A stretch of DNA of 64,000 nt from Azolla caroliniana (taxonomy: Eukaryota > Polypodiophyta): contig JBHGNT010000001.1 in assembly GCA_043228905.1 (NCBI GenBank), positions 11,222,001-11,286,000 of the forward strand, given 5' to 3'. Below are positions 1 to 9,777 of the stretch, piece after piece. Each line of letters opens with the position of its first letter. Within the stretch, counting starts at the first letter, position 1. A program made the translations under genes and the position numbers. The notes beneath the pieces were generated by a model. That model was not told where the DNA came from and did no database searches. It saw only the letters and a list, made by a program, of their open reading frames with translations.

Positions 1-1162
1 CGAGTTTGATTAACACGTGTACATGGTACAACCCCTCGGATTTCACTCCGAAATGAATACCTCGATTGTCTACCGGTTGAAGAAGTCCCTTTATGGACTA
101 AAGCAAGCCCCGCGTGCTTGGAACGCGAAAATCACGCAACGATTGCGTCAGATGGGATTTGCGACGTCCAAATCGGACTCTTCACTGTTCATTTGGAAAG
201 GTCGACTCGGGCCAGTTAGTATTTTTCTTTATGTTGATGACTTGTTCATCACCAGCGCCGACCTAGGTGAAATTGAGCGTGTAAAGCTCTAGCTCACGAC
301 ATCATTTGACATGAAGGACCTAGGGGACCTTCATTACTTCCTTGGGTTCGAAGTGATCCGTACCCCCGAAGGCATACTGATCAGCCAACGACATTACGTG
401 TTATGTAATCTCTTTAAGTTCGGGATGGCAGATTGTAAGTTCGTCTCGACTCCTTTGGATAGAACTGTCAAGCTTCGCCCCGACTCCGGAAAGGTTTGCG
501 ACCTGAAGAGGTTCCGACATATTGTCGGAAGCCTCATATGCTTGACTATCACTCGACCAGATGTCAGTTACCCGGTCGGTGTGATTAGTCAGTTCATGGT
601 GTGGCCAACCGAGGAACACCTTCAGTGCACACAACGCGTACTCCGGTACGTCAGTGGCACTAAGGACCGGGGGTTACTATATTGGACCGATACTGCCGTG
701 CAGTTAGTCGGCTACACTAATGTTGATTGGGCCGGAAACGCCGGTGATCGCCGATCCACATCCGGATTTGCGTTCTCTCTTGGGAGCGTCGTGATCACGT
801 GGAGTAGTAAGAAGCAACCGACAATTGCCCTGTCAAGCACCGAAGTCAAGTATAGAGGAGCGGTTGTCGCAACATGCGAAGCCATCTGGTTGAAACGACC
901 ACTTAAGGATTTGCAGGTGGAGGTGTCCAATCCGACGACGATCTACTGCGACAACCTCAACAACATCCAATTAGTGAAGAACCCTATCTTCCACGCCCGG
1001 ATTAAGCACATTGAGGTGCACTACCACTTTGTCTGCGAGCGTGTCCTCTCCAGTGAAGTCGAACTTCAGTATGTTCCGACGGATCGGCAGACCACTGACA
1101 TTTTCACCAAGCCCCTTGGTCTCGTCAAGTTGCTACCATTCTCGGGTGCGCTTGGGTTGTGA
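1..1162 (+). pseudogene. Copia A1: reverse transcriptase-RNase H 3' fragment
   Basis: The 3' end of a Ty1/copia polyprotein, cut by the window edge inside reverse transcriptase. Visible motifs are [19 protein letters not shown], the catalytic box YVDD (about 231-242), MKDLGDLHYFLG, and the RNase H part with TNVDWAGN, STSGFAFSLGS and LSSTEVKYRG, ending LGLVKLLPFSGALGL. The frame is constant but has in-frame stops at 11-13 (TAA) and 290-292 (TAG), so it cannot make a whole protein. The 290 stop lies at the same codon as one in A2 (11821-11823). It copied element RNA into DNA in virus-like particles when intact. It is closest to A2 and A3 in this window. Confidence 0.93.
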
Positions 1163-1421
1163 CACCTCGATGTGCCGAACTTGAGGGGGAGAGACGCCGA
1201 ATCAACTATGGGCCAAGCAGAAGAAAGGGCAGCCGAAGAAGCGCCAACACCGCGACAACAAGGGAGCTGAGAAGAGCCGCACTAGCACACACGCTGACTG
1301 GAAGGGTCGAGGCACGTGGAATCGAACAGGACGAGGAGTGTGAGTGAGGCGTGAAGCCAGAAGAAACCGGAGTGGTGATCCGGAAGAACCAGAAGAGCCT
1401 CAAGTTGAGCTTGAGGGGGAG
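1163..1421 (+). other. A1 post-pol tail with two polypurine tracts
   Basis: Non-LTR tail between the RNase H stop and the 3' LTR. It starts with a polypurine stretch (AACTTGAGGGGGAGAGAC, 1177-1194) and ends with a second (TTGAGCTTGAGGGGGAG, up to 1421), which abuts the LTR and is the likely plus-strand primer. Between them is residual sequence matching the charged tail of A2, but shorter by about 275 bp. Confidence 0.7.
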
Positions 1422-1538
1422 TGTTGAGATACAAGCTCAACATTGGCCAGATCGGCTGTGCAAGACGAGAACCGGATCGGTTGGGACCGATTGGTTAGGC
1501 GTGACTGGTGAGTAAAACGGGTGCGTAAACCGGTACGC
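1422..1538 (+). repeat. A1 3' LTR, segment 1 of 3
   Basis: Starts TGTTGAGATACAAGC directly after the polypurine tract and aligns with the first part of the A2 LTRs (2605 and 13235). The LTR is broken at 1538 by the solo LTR, resumes at 2525, is broken again by A2 and resumes at 13667. Confidence 0.85.
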
Positions 1539-2323
1539 TGTCGTGAAGATTTTCGACAAGAGTGTGAAAATCGCGTGGAACGAGGGAAATCGAGAAGGTG
1601 CAATGTGCACACACATGAAATGAGTGATGGTTAGACGCATATGTTAACACATTAATGTGCACGTGTGATGTGTGTTTAGGTGTTCATTACACAAATATAT
1701 AAAATAAGCCTAACGCATACAATGAGGTGCAAGTAAAGGTTTGAACCTTACACTTCTAAGATAGGAGGCAATTGACATACCATTAGACTAGGTTATCTCC
1801 TTTAAACTTATTTTTTTCATAATTTTTACACGAACTACTGGTACATGAGAGCTTGGATGAGGTACATGGTCATCATGCATCGCATGTGATGCATGAGCGC
1901 CAAATGGCAATCATGCATTGCATGCATTTCATACATTGTATGCATGTACTACACCCTCACATGCGCATATGCATGGGGGCATCTATATAAGAAGGAGAGG
2001 AAGGGAAAGGAAGGCAAGCAAAATATGCAATCAATAATAATTAATAAACCTTAGTTATCTCATTGACAATGTGTCTTGTATCTCAAATTTGAAGTCAAAA
2101 GTTCAAACCGGGAATTCGTCCTATATGTATCAATCCATCTTTAATACTGCTTGCATGCGCTAGTTCTTCCGCCGTTCCATTGTCTTGAACAATCCTTCGA
2201 TCCTCCATCACCACTTGCGGATAGAGGCCAATGCTTGTCTGCACACGTGTAACACACACATCTCGACATTGGCACATGCGTCACATGCTTCACAACATCT
2301 TTATGGTGTGGTAAATATTTTCT

Positions 2324-2365
<42 letters not shown>

Positions 2366-2524
2366 GTCAACCCACACAAGCATCTTCGACAACAAAGGAC
2401 GACTCGATGATAAACCTAAATGATGGTCGATTCCTTACAAGCACAAGTCACCCGATTCATCCTCCTTGGTCAAAGACCCCGGTGGTTCCGTTCGACTGAC
2501 CCGCATGCACGGATTTTCGCGACA
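1539..2524 (+). mobile_element. Gypsy-type solo LTR inserted in the A1 LTR
   Basis: A 986-bp unit beginning TGTCGTGAAGATTTT and ending TTTTCGCGACA, so the ends form an imperfect inverted repeat. The bases ACGC occur on both sides (1535-1538 and 2525-2528), and joining the flanks restores the A-family LTR. The last 60 bp (AAGACCCCGGTGGTTCCG...) match the 3' end of the F and G LTRs. A TATA-like CTATATAAG is at about 1983. No pol or gag coding sequence is inside. I infer a solo LTR left by LTR-LTR recombination. A 4-bp duplication is slightly short for gypsy elements; one base may have been lost. Confidence 0.72.
2331..2362 (+). repeat. (TC)n microsatellite
   Basis: Perfect TC dinucleotide run of about 32 bp inside the solo LTR. 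Similar CT runs occur independently in the B-family LTRs. Confidence 0.95.
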
Positions 2525-2604
2525 ACGCAAACCGGTGCACAACGAGAAGCCGTAGCTATGCATAAACCGTGAGGCCATTGGAATGATATTCCGCGTAGGA
2601 ATAT
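2525..2604 (+). repeat. A1 3' LTR, segment 2 of 3
   Basis: Continues the A1 LTR (ACGCAAACCGGTGCAC...) between the solo LTR and A2. Its last five bases AATAT (2600-2604) are one copy of the A2 target-site duplication. Confidence 0.8.
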
Positions 2605-2879
2605 TGTTGAGAGACAAGCTCAACATTGGCCGGATCGGCTGAGCAAGCCGAGGACCGGATCGGTTGGGACCGATCGGTTAGGCCGGACCGGTGCGTAAAA
2701 CGGATGCGTAAATCGATACGCAAACCGGTGCGTAGGAAGGCCGTATTTTTTAATAAAGTTCTAGTGTTTACTCTCTCCCTGTCTCTCCCGTGCGTACTGT
2801 GCAAACCTAAGCTTTCCATTAAACCTGAGTTTTCTATTGTTCGGTTTTTCTATATTGCTTCCACACACCATTCTTTTCA
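2605..2879 (+). repeat. A2 5' LTR (internally deleted)
   Basis: 275 bp, TGTTGAGAGACAAGC to CATTCTTTTCA. It aligns with the 427-bp 3' LTR except for a single gap of about 152 bp after GGCCGTA (about 2746). The missing part holds the palindromes and TATA box (GTATAAAAG) seen at 13439-13503 in the 3' LTR, so this copy has probably lost its promoter. Confidence 0.88.
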
Positions 2880-2891
2880 TGGTATCAGAGC
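2880..2891 (+). promoter_or_regulatory. A2 primer-binding site (initiator-Met tRNA)
   Basis: TGGTATCAGAGC directly follows the LTR terminal CA. It is the standard plant copia minus-strand primer site, complementary to the 3' end of initiator methionine tRNA. Confidence 0.93.
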
Positions 2892-2961
2892 GCGAGGGTT
2901 GAGAACCTCTGCAACCGACTTTGCTCGAAGGAAAAACCAATGAAGAAGAACAAGAAAACCG

Positions 2962-4291
2962 ATGGACAAAGGAATGACTAGCTCCCTTCCGACGGAGAAG
3001 CTCGACAAAAACAACTATGTGTCTTGGTCTTACAAGATGCACCAGTACCTGCTTGGACACGGTTACTGGAGCTATGTCGATGGTGCAAATGACACAACAC
3101 CCGATTCGACACACAAAGACTTCTCGGCGTGGGAACAATCGGCGAGCAGAGTGTTGTACTGCTTCGCGTCTTGTGTGGGTGAACAACTATTAAGCTATGT
3201 TCGGGATGCAAAAACGCCGAAGGGTGCGTGGGAAAATCTGAAGAAGATTTTCACCGCGAGCACCACAACTAGGAAGCTTCAACTTCGACAGGAGTTGAGC
3301 AACCTACGACAACGCGATTTGTCGGTGGCTGACTATACCTCGAAGATCAAGGACATATGTGACTCCTTAGCTTCCATTGATGTGAACATCGAGGAAAGCG
3401 AGATGGTCCAGGTCTGTCTCGGGGGTTTGGTGTCAAAGTTCGGTGCGTTCCGAACTGCTGTGTGTACTCGGGAGAATACGCCGTCCTTTTTCGACTTACA
3501 GTCGATGCTCCTGGTAGAGGAGAACCATGGGGTGCGTCAACGAGCACGCACGCCGACAACAAGATGTTGTACACGGAGGGAGATAGGCCCCGTGGTTGTG
3601 GCGGACGAGGCGACTCGGTACGCAATGGAGGTGGTCGACGGGATCAAGGAAGAAGGCACCGAAGTGATGCCGACAGCAATTCCGGACCCTTCGGAAACAG
3701 GGGGAGTCGAGGCGATGAGAACCGGCAAGGGAAATCCGCCGCAGAATGCTGGTACTGTGGCAAGAAAGGCCACAGGGAGAGCGAGTGCTAGAAAAAGCAT
3801 GCTGAGTCGGAGAGGACTGGTTCCAGATTTGGTTCCGGACATACCGACAAAGGAAACCGGCAACGATCGCACTATGCCGAAGGATCCGGAAAAGCCGGAA
3901 AAGGGTCAGTCTTCGTGACGAGACACGAAGCAAACTCAATGAAGAAGATCACCCCGAAGTCGGAGGAGGTGTGGTACGTCGACTCCGGCGCGTCAAACCA
4001 CATGACGTGCCACGAGGAGTGGTTCTCATACCTTGAGAAACCGACGCAACTAGGAGTAGTCGCAATCGGAGATGACACTCCGCATCCGATCGCGAATGTC
4101 GGTGAAGTTCCCTTGAGCCATGTCGGGCAGAAAGGGAAAATTATGAACGTGTTACACGTCTCGACCATCACGAAGAATCTGGTGTCGGTCAGGCAAATCG
4201 TCGACCAGGGGATGCAGGTTCGGTTTACACACCTTGGGTGCTTCATTGAGGAAGAAGGCCATATTATTGCGCAAGGGCGTAGAGATGGGAG
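2962..4291 (+). pseudogene. A2 gag and protease (broken by B1)
   Basis: Starts at ATG 2962 (MDKGMTSSL). The gag part shows NNYVSWSYKMHQYLLGHGYW and LRQELSNLRQ. A frameshift near 3525 moves the frame; then come an RGG/RDQG-rich stretch and the zinc knuckle CWYCGKKGHRESEC (CX2CX4HX4C, about 3750-3788), stopped by TAG at 3789-3791 where A3 has TGG. The protease motif WYVDSGASNHMT is at about 3972-4007. B1 interrupts the frame at 4292; integrase resumes at 9778. Gag packaged element RNA and protease matured the polyprotein. A3 is the closest relative here. Confidence 0.92.
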
Positions 4292-4377
4292 TGTTGGAAG
4301 CGAGGTCGTCAATGCGGAAGATCTTGAAGCATTCAGTTCTGTTCTTCTCCTGCGTATGACAGAATGTAGGTCGTTGC

Positions 4378-4413
<36 letters not shown>

Positions 4414-4590
4414 ACACACACAAAAGAACTTTCTATTTCCCAAAGCAATAATACAACAGCCAACCTTACAAAAAGGTTACAAGGTCAATATATATAGTGA
4501 CCGACTTAGGGCAACTACCCTTTATGCTAATTACATAAATGGCCAAGACGAGATAGTGTGAATACGTCCATTATACACATGTATTCGACA
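4292..4590 (-). repeat. B1 3' LTR
   Basis: 299 bp. On the minus strand it starts TGTCGAATACATGTG after the polypurine tract TACGGGGGAG (4591-4600) and ends ...GCTTCCAACA. It holds an AG/CT microsatellite (about 4380-4410) and the hairpin AACCTT-TTTGT-AAGGTT (4462-4478) next to a TATATATA box. Confidence 0.95.
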
Positions 4591-4783
4591 CTCCCCCGTA
4601 ATGGGCGTATACATGGGTTATCTGAGATTACAGGTATAGACTTAGGTTCTCGGACATATCAGCTTTGTTCGAGTCGGCAGGGTCCGAAGGCAGAAGACCG
4701 AACTGGTCGGGTCGGAACAGTTGAAGCCGATCATTAAGGAACTGATGTCGGTTGTCGGGAACCATCCTGCTCTGTGTCCGGCT

Positions 4784-7700
4784 CTAACCGGACTGGTTTG
4801 CCGTTACGCCCATCTGATGCCGAAGAGACCGAAAACGGTCTGCCGAAAGACACTTGGTCATTCCATCTGCGACATTGTCGGTTGTGGATATTTTCTCTAG
4901 ACCGATTTTCCCTGAAATGACGCAGTCCCGAACGAAGTGATATCGAACGTCGATATGTTTGGAGGCGTTGTGGTGAACCGGATTTTTCGACAAGGCAACA
5001 ACACCTTGACTGTCGCTGTAGACAACTGGAGCCGAGTCATGGTCGACTTGTCGAAACGTGTGCGCCAGCCGACCGAGCCACAAAGCTTCTTTTGCTGCGT
5101 CGGACGCAGCTACATATTCTGCTTCGGTCGTTGAGGTCGCTGTGCACTCCTGAAGTTTCGACTTCCACGAGATTGCTCCATTGCCGAATTTGAAGCAGTA
5201 TCCGGTTGTTGATTTCCGACTGTCTATACAGCCGGCGAAGTCCGAGTCGGTGTAACCGACTACGCCTGAGGTTCGGTTCGGTCCGAAAAGAATGCCATGG
5301 TCTTTTGTGCCAGCCAGATATCTGAACACATGCTTGACTGCGTTCCAATGCGATCGGCCAGGATTGTGCATAAATCTGCTAACGACTCCTACGGCATGAG
5401 AGATATCAGGCCGTGTCGCGACCATCAGGTACATAAGGGAGCCGACTGCCGGTGCATACGGTACCGACTTCATATCTTCCCCCTCCGGACCGGATGTCGG
5501 GCAGTCTCGCTGAGAGAGCCGAAGATTCATAGGGAGCGGGGTTGAAGCAGATTTGGCTGATTGCATGTTGAAGCGTTCCAAGACACGTCCGATATAGTCG
5601 GTCTGAGACAAAAAAAGGTGTCGTTTGTCGCGATGCCGACTGATCTTCATGCCGAGTATGTGTCGTGCCGGACCGAGATCCTTCATGGCAAACTTCAACC
5701 GCAGTTGCCGAATGAGATCGGCAAGTTCGCCCGCGTGGCGTCCAGAAATTAGCATGTCGTCCACGTAAATGATGAGGAAGATGGGTGATCCATCTTGAGC
5801 TGTGTTGGTGAAGAGACAATGGTCCTCATCGCTTTTTGAGAAGCCGATCGATTTGATGAAGTCGTCGAACTTCTTGTACCATTGTCGCGGTGCCTGTTTG
5901 AGGCCGTATAGACTCTTCCTGAGTCGGCAGACTAGATGTTCTTGGCCAGTCGCCACGAAGCCTTTTGGCTGCTCCATATAAATTTCCTCGTCTAGATCAC
6001 CATGGAGGAATGCTGTTTTGACATCTAGCTGAATCAGCTCCAAGTTGTCGGCTGCCACTACGCCGAGTAGGAAACGAAGGGTTGTCATTTTCACCACTGG
6101 TGAAAAAATCTCGTCGAAGTCGACGCCGTATTCTTGTCGGAAGCCCTTCGCAACTAGTCTGGCCTTGTACTTTGGGGTGGTCGAATCAGACGTCTCTTTT
6201 AGTCGATAAACCCACTTGCAAGGAAGAGCACGTCGGTTCCTAGGTAATTCGACCAGATCCCAAGTCTTGTTTGCCCGAATGGAGTGCATTTCCGACTCCA
6301 TCGCCAGATGCCAGGTGGCTGAATCGACGGATGTCGATGCTTCTTCGTAAGACGTCGGTTCGCCGGCGTCGGTGAAGAAAATTCCAGGAGAATACCTCTC
6401 CGGAGGTTGCGACAGTCTCTCGGATCGTCGAGGCATGATTGGACTGGTCGCATCGGGTATCGTGGTCGGATGGTCCGAAAGCGGATTGTTCTGCTGTGCC
6501 GAGTCGGAGTTGTCCGAGTCGGTAGTGTAAGGTTCAGCTACCCGTGAAGCTGACCGTGTGTTGAGAGCGGGGCCTTCTTGAAGGGTCGGCACATCGGAAA
6601 AGGTTACCCTTCGGACTTCGATCGGTTTTTCGACTGATGGATTCATGGCCGACTCGTTGAACACAACGTCCGAACTTCGAACGATTTGTCTGCGTTCGGG
6701 GTCCCAGAGTCGGTATCCCATTTCGCCGTTGGATCCATATCCAAGGAAAATGCATTTCCTGGACCGAGGTGCAAGTTTTCGGCGATCATCTTTCGGAATA
6801 AGGGTGTACGCCTCGCATCCGAAGATCCTCAGCTTGTCGTAATTCGGCTTACTGCCGATCCATAGTTCCTGAGGAATTTGAAGTCCTAGAGGTCTACTTG
6901 GCGACATATTGATTATGTGTACTGCCGTGAGTAGAGCCTCTGCCCAGAAGCCATCCGACAGTCCGGAGTGTTGGAGCATGGAAACTGTCCGTTCTTGGAT
7001 TGTCCGATTCATGCGTTCGGCAATCCCGTTTTGCTCCGGACTGTGTGGTGCCGTAAATTCTCGTCGGATGCCGCGTTGTCGGCAGAATTTGACGAATTCT
7101 TCAGATTTAAACTCTCCCCCATTGTCTGTCCGAAGGCATTTCAGCTTTCGGTCGGTTTGATTTTCTACCATAGCGAGCCAATCGGTGAAGATCGAGAAGA
7201 CCCGATCTTTGGTGCGAATTGGATAAGCCCACACCTTTCGAGTCGAATCGTCAATAAAAGTGACGAAGTAAGAGGCACCACCGAGAGACTGATGCGGCAT
7301 TGGGCCACAGACGTCCGAGTGGACCAAATCGAGAGGTCTCGATTCTCTTGGTGCTGATGTCGGGTGTGATGTGGCTGCTTGTTTGCCATACTGGCAATGC
7401 TCGCAGAATTGATGGTCGGAGAAGGAGAGTTTGGGGATGTATCCGGCTCTAGATAGGTGCGTGATGCCGGCCTTGCTGAGGTGTCCTAATCTTCGGTGCC
7501 ATAGTGATGACACAGGAATATCCACCAAAAACAGGTTACCCTCTCTGAGCGTAACATGTAACGGATACAGGGAGTGTATCTTGGGTCCTCTAGCAAGCAG
7601 GAGGTTCCCCCTGTGGAGTGTCCACCCTCCCGAAGAAAAACCGGCACGAATGCCGTCTTCATCTAGTTGTCCGACTGAGATCAATGGCCGTGAGAGCTCG

Positions 7701-8797
7701 GGTACATGTCGGACATTGTGGAGTACAAGTGTAGAGCCACCTGCAAGGTTGAGCTCTACTGTGCCGATTCCGATGATGTCACAGTGTTGCGAGTTACCGA
7801 CCCGAACTGAGTCGGAGTGACGGATCGTGTATTGCCGAAATTGGGATCGATGAGGAGTCACGTGAAACGACGCGCCCGAATCCAAGAGCCATGTGCTCGA
7901 TTCTTCAGTCGTGAGCAGAACTTCTGAGCCAACTGGATTTTCGATTGATAGTATGTTCGGGTCGTCTGGTAGCACATCAGCTGAGAAGCTGACGTAATTG
8001 ATCTCCTCATGCCGGCCACTCTTCTTGTTGTTCTTGTTCTTGAGTGCGCGGCAGTCGGCTTTGATGTGTCCGGGTTTCTTGCAGTAGTTGCAGATTCGGT
8101 TATCCCGTGACTGGCTCCGTCTTCGCTGATTGTTCGGCGGCCGTGAGGAATCTCTTCCTCGTATGTTCGATCGGTCTGTCGAACCTTGTACTACGTAAGC
8201 GTCGTCTGTTGAGTCTTTGGCGAAAGACTTTCTCCGAGCTGCTTCGGTCAGGATTGCGCTCGTGACTTCGGAGTATTTAACAGCCGTGGTTGACGCGTTG
8301 CACACGGTTGTGACGAAAGTTTCCCATGATGAGGGAAGGCTGCTCATGAGTATCATTGCTCTGAGTTCATCCTCGATTGCCGTCCCCTGTGACGAGATTT
8401 GGGAGCTTATGCTTTCGTACTCATTGAGGTGTGCTTGAACCGAGTCGGATTCTTTCATCCGCAAGTTGTAGAGGCGCCGGATCAGAAACATCTTTGTTGC
8501 GGCGACCTTCTTTTCGTAAGTGTCCGACAGTGTTTTCCACAGTTCAAATGTTGTCGTACACGATTGCACCGTAAAGTATACCGATTCCGATAGGTGCATC
8601 CGAATCGTGGCGCGGACGATTCTGTCCAGCTTCTGCCACTCAATTGGTTTGTATCCTTCTGGAGGTTCTTCATTTTCGATGGGATCGATTTGCCCCTTGA
8701 CTATGAGATAGTCCTGCATTTGTTCCTTCCAGAAGTTGAAGTTCGATCCATCGAACTTTCGTAGACTCATTTCTGACGAGCCGGATGTTGATGCCAT
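4784..8797 (-). CDS. B1 gag-pol polyprotein (Ty1/copia), intact
   Basis: Uninterrupted frame of 1337 aa from ATG 8797 (MASTSGSSEMSLRKFDG), the first ATG of the frame; usual length for plant copia. In order: gag (about 1-220); zinc knuckle CNYCKKPGHIKADC (about 233); protease LLDSGASFHVT (about 304); integrase zinc region HRRLGHLS...CEHC, then the DDE residues in HSDVCGPM (about 494), RTDNGGEF (about 556) and NGIAERMNR (about 592); reverse transcriptase from WVYRLKET with YVDDMLISG (about 1010); RNase H with TDSDFAGCIDSRKSTTGY (about 1184) and YSDSQGVVALS (about 1262). It would provide particle formation, cDNA synthesis and integration. No lesion seen. Confidence 0.96.
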   Translation of the reverse strand: MASTSGSSEMSLRKFDGSNFNFWKEQMQDYLIVKGQIDPIENEEPPEGYKPIEWQKLDRIVRATIRMHLSESVYFTVQSCTTTFELWKTLSDTYEKKVAATKMFLIRRLYNLRMKESDSVQAHLNEYESISSQISSQGTAIEDELRAMILMSSLPSSWETFVTTVCNASTTAVKYSEVTSAILTEAARRKSFAKDSTDDAYVVQGSTDRSNIRGRDSSRPPNNQRRRSQSRDNRICNYCKKPGHIKADCRALKNKNNKKSGRHEEINYVSFSADVLPDDPNILSIENPVGSEVLLTTEESSTWLLDSGASFHVTPHRSQFRQYTIRHSDSVRVGNSQHCDIIGIGTVELNLAGGSTLVLHNVRHVPELSRPLISVGQLDEDGIRAGFSSGGWTLHRGNLLLARGPKIHSLYPLHVTLREGNLFLVDIPVSSLWHRRLGHLSKAGITHLSRAGYIPKLSFSDHQFCEHCQYGKQAATSHPTSAPRESRPLDLVHSDVCGPMPHQSLGGASYFVTFIDDSTRKVWAYPIRTKDRVFSIFTDWLAMVENQTDRKLKCLRTDNGGEFKSEEFVKFCRQRGIRREFTAPHSPEQNGIAERMNRTIQERTVSMLQHSGLSDGFWAEALLTAVHIINMSPSRPLGLQIPQELWIGSKPNYDKLRIFGCEAYTLIPKDDRRKLAPRSRKCIFLGYGSNGEMGYRLWDPERRQIVRSSDVVFNESAMNPSVEKPIEVRRVTFSDVPTLQEGPALNTRSASRVAEPYTTDSDNSDSAQQNNPLSDHPTTIPDATSPIMPRRSERLSQPPERYSPGIFFTDAGEPTSYEEASTSVDSATWHLAMESEMHSIRANKTWDLVELPRNRRALPCKWVYRLKETSDSTTPKYKARLVAKGFRQEYGVDFDEIFSPVVKMTTLRFLLGVVAADNLELIQLDVKTAFLHGDLDEEIYMEQPKGFVATGQEHLVCRLRKSLYGLKQAPRQWYKKFDDFIKSIGFSKSDEDHCLFTNTAQDGSPIFLIIYVDDMLISGRHAGELADLIRQLRLKFAMKDLGPARHILGMKISRHRDKRHLFLSQTDYIGRVLERFNMQSAKSASTPLPMNLRLSQRDCPTSGPEGEDMKSVPYAPAVGSLMYLMVATRPDISHAVGVVSRFMHNPGRSHWNAVKHVFRYLAGTKDHGILFGPNRTSGVVGYTDSDFAGCIDSRKSTTGYCFKFGNGAISWKSKLQECTATSTTEAEYVAASDAAKEALWLGRLAHTFRQVDHDSAPVVYSDSQGVVALSKNPVHHNASKHIDVRYHFVRDCVISGKIGLEKISTTDNVADGMTKCLSADRFRSLRHQMGVTANQSG

Positions 8798-9475
8798 CAA
8801 ATTCGGTTTTGGTTAACGAAGCTCGGTTCGGAGTTGACTACGGACCTTGTTGGAGTGCAGCCGGTTGGCTCACCCGATATTGTTCTAGTCGGGTTTGAAC
8901 CCGAGTCGGTTCGGCTTCGGAACTTGCTCGAATTGACTTCGGTAGCTTGAGGGACAGAGCCGACTGGTCTTCCCGAATGTTGCCGAGTCGGAGTGAGCCC
9001 GGTTCGCTTCGGATATATATGCCGAATACCGATTATTAAAACCGATTATCTGGACCGATTCTGCTTCGGGTGACTGCAGCAACGAGAGAGATGGATCTAA
9101 CTGATCCTCTCGAATGTCGATCAGCCTGATGAAGCACGAATTTGGGGTTGTTGTCTTGAGACCGATCTGCACCGAGTGGTTACAGCGAGCGGCGTTTGAT
9201 GACCTCTTCGGATGCCGTTTAACCGAATGGAGCACGAATCGTGTCAATGTTGCACGAGGGGATTTCACCTCGAGCGGTTACAATCACAAGGAACGGAGTA
9301 CAGCCTGCTGGCTTACTCCAAACAAAGATGATCTAACGCGATGAGATGCAAACCTGGTTTTTTTTTTTTTTTTCTTCTTCCTCTCTCTTCTTCGAATGAC
9401 GCAGGAAACCGAATGCTGAGACGACGGCCGACAGCGGATTGAGGGACCGACTACTGTGCAGGCTCTGATACCAGA
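8798..9475 (-). other. B1 untranslated leader with primer-binding site
   Basis: About 680 nt between the 5' LTR and gag. The primer site TGGTATCAGAGC is at 9462-9473 (minus strand), two bases from the LTR. A run of about 15 T (9359-9373, poly-A on the element strand) is absent from B2, where A-rich sequence is interrupted, so it looks like a private expansion. No coding sequence recognised. Confidence 0.8.
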
Positions 9476-9560
9476 TGTTGGAAGCGAGGTCGTCAATGCG
9501 GAAGATCTTGAAGCATTCAGTTCTGTTCTTCTCCTGCGTATGACAGAATGTAGGTCGTTG

Positions 9561-9597
<37 letters not shown>

Positions 9598-9772
9598 ACA
9601 CAAAAGAACTTTCTATTTCCCAAAGCAATAATACAACAGCCAACCTTACAAAAAGGTTACAAGGTCAATATATATATAGTGACCGACTTAGGGCAACTAC
9701 CCTTTATGCTAATTACATAAATGGCCAAGACGAGATAGTGTGAATACGTCCATTATACACATGTATTCGACA
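9476..9772 (-). repeat. B1 5' LTR
   Basis: 297 bp, nearly identical to 4292-4590. Differences are confined to the AG/AC tract and one TA unit. The hairpin AACCTT-TTTGT-AAGGTT is at 9642-9658. Confidence 0.95.
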
Positions 9773-9777
9773 GGGAG

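Larger units (their letters stand above)
4292..9772 (-). mobile_element. Copia element B1, complete and young
   Basis: 5481-bp element on the minus strand in the protease-integrase region of A2. The 5' LTR is at 9476-9772 and the 3' LTR at 4292-4590, with a perfect duplication GGGAG (4287-4291, 9773-9777). The LTRs appear to differ only in AG/AC and TA repeat length. The polyprotein has no stop or frameshift. Everything expected of an autonomous element is present. A second copy, B2, is at 49695-55171. Confidence 0.96.

Noticed and set aside
2185-2499. 104-codon frame with a Ser-Leu run
   Set aside because: The run is the TC microsatellite in the solo LTR; no homology or coding signal.
9462-9473. 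tRNA gene at primer sites
   Set aside because: Only 12-16 nt complementary to a tRNA 3' end; no cloverleaf nearby.
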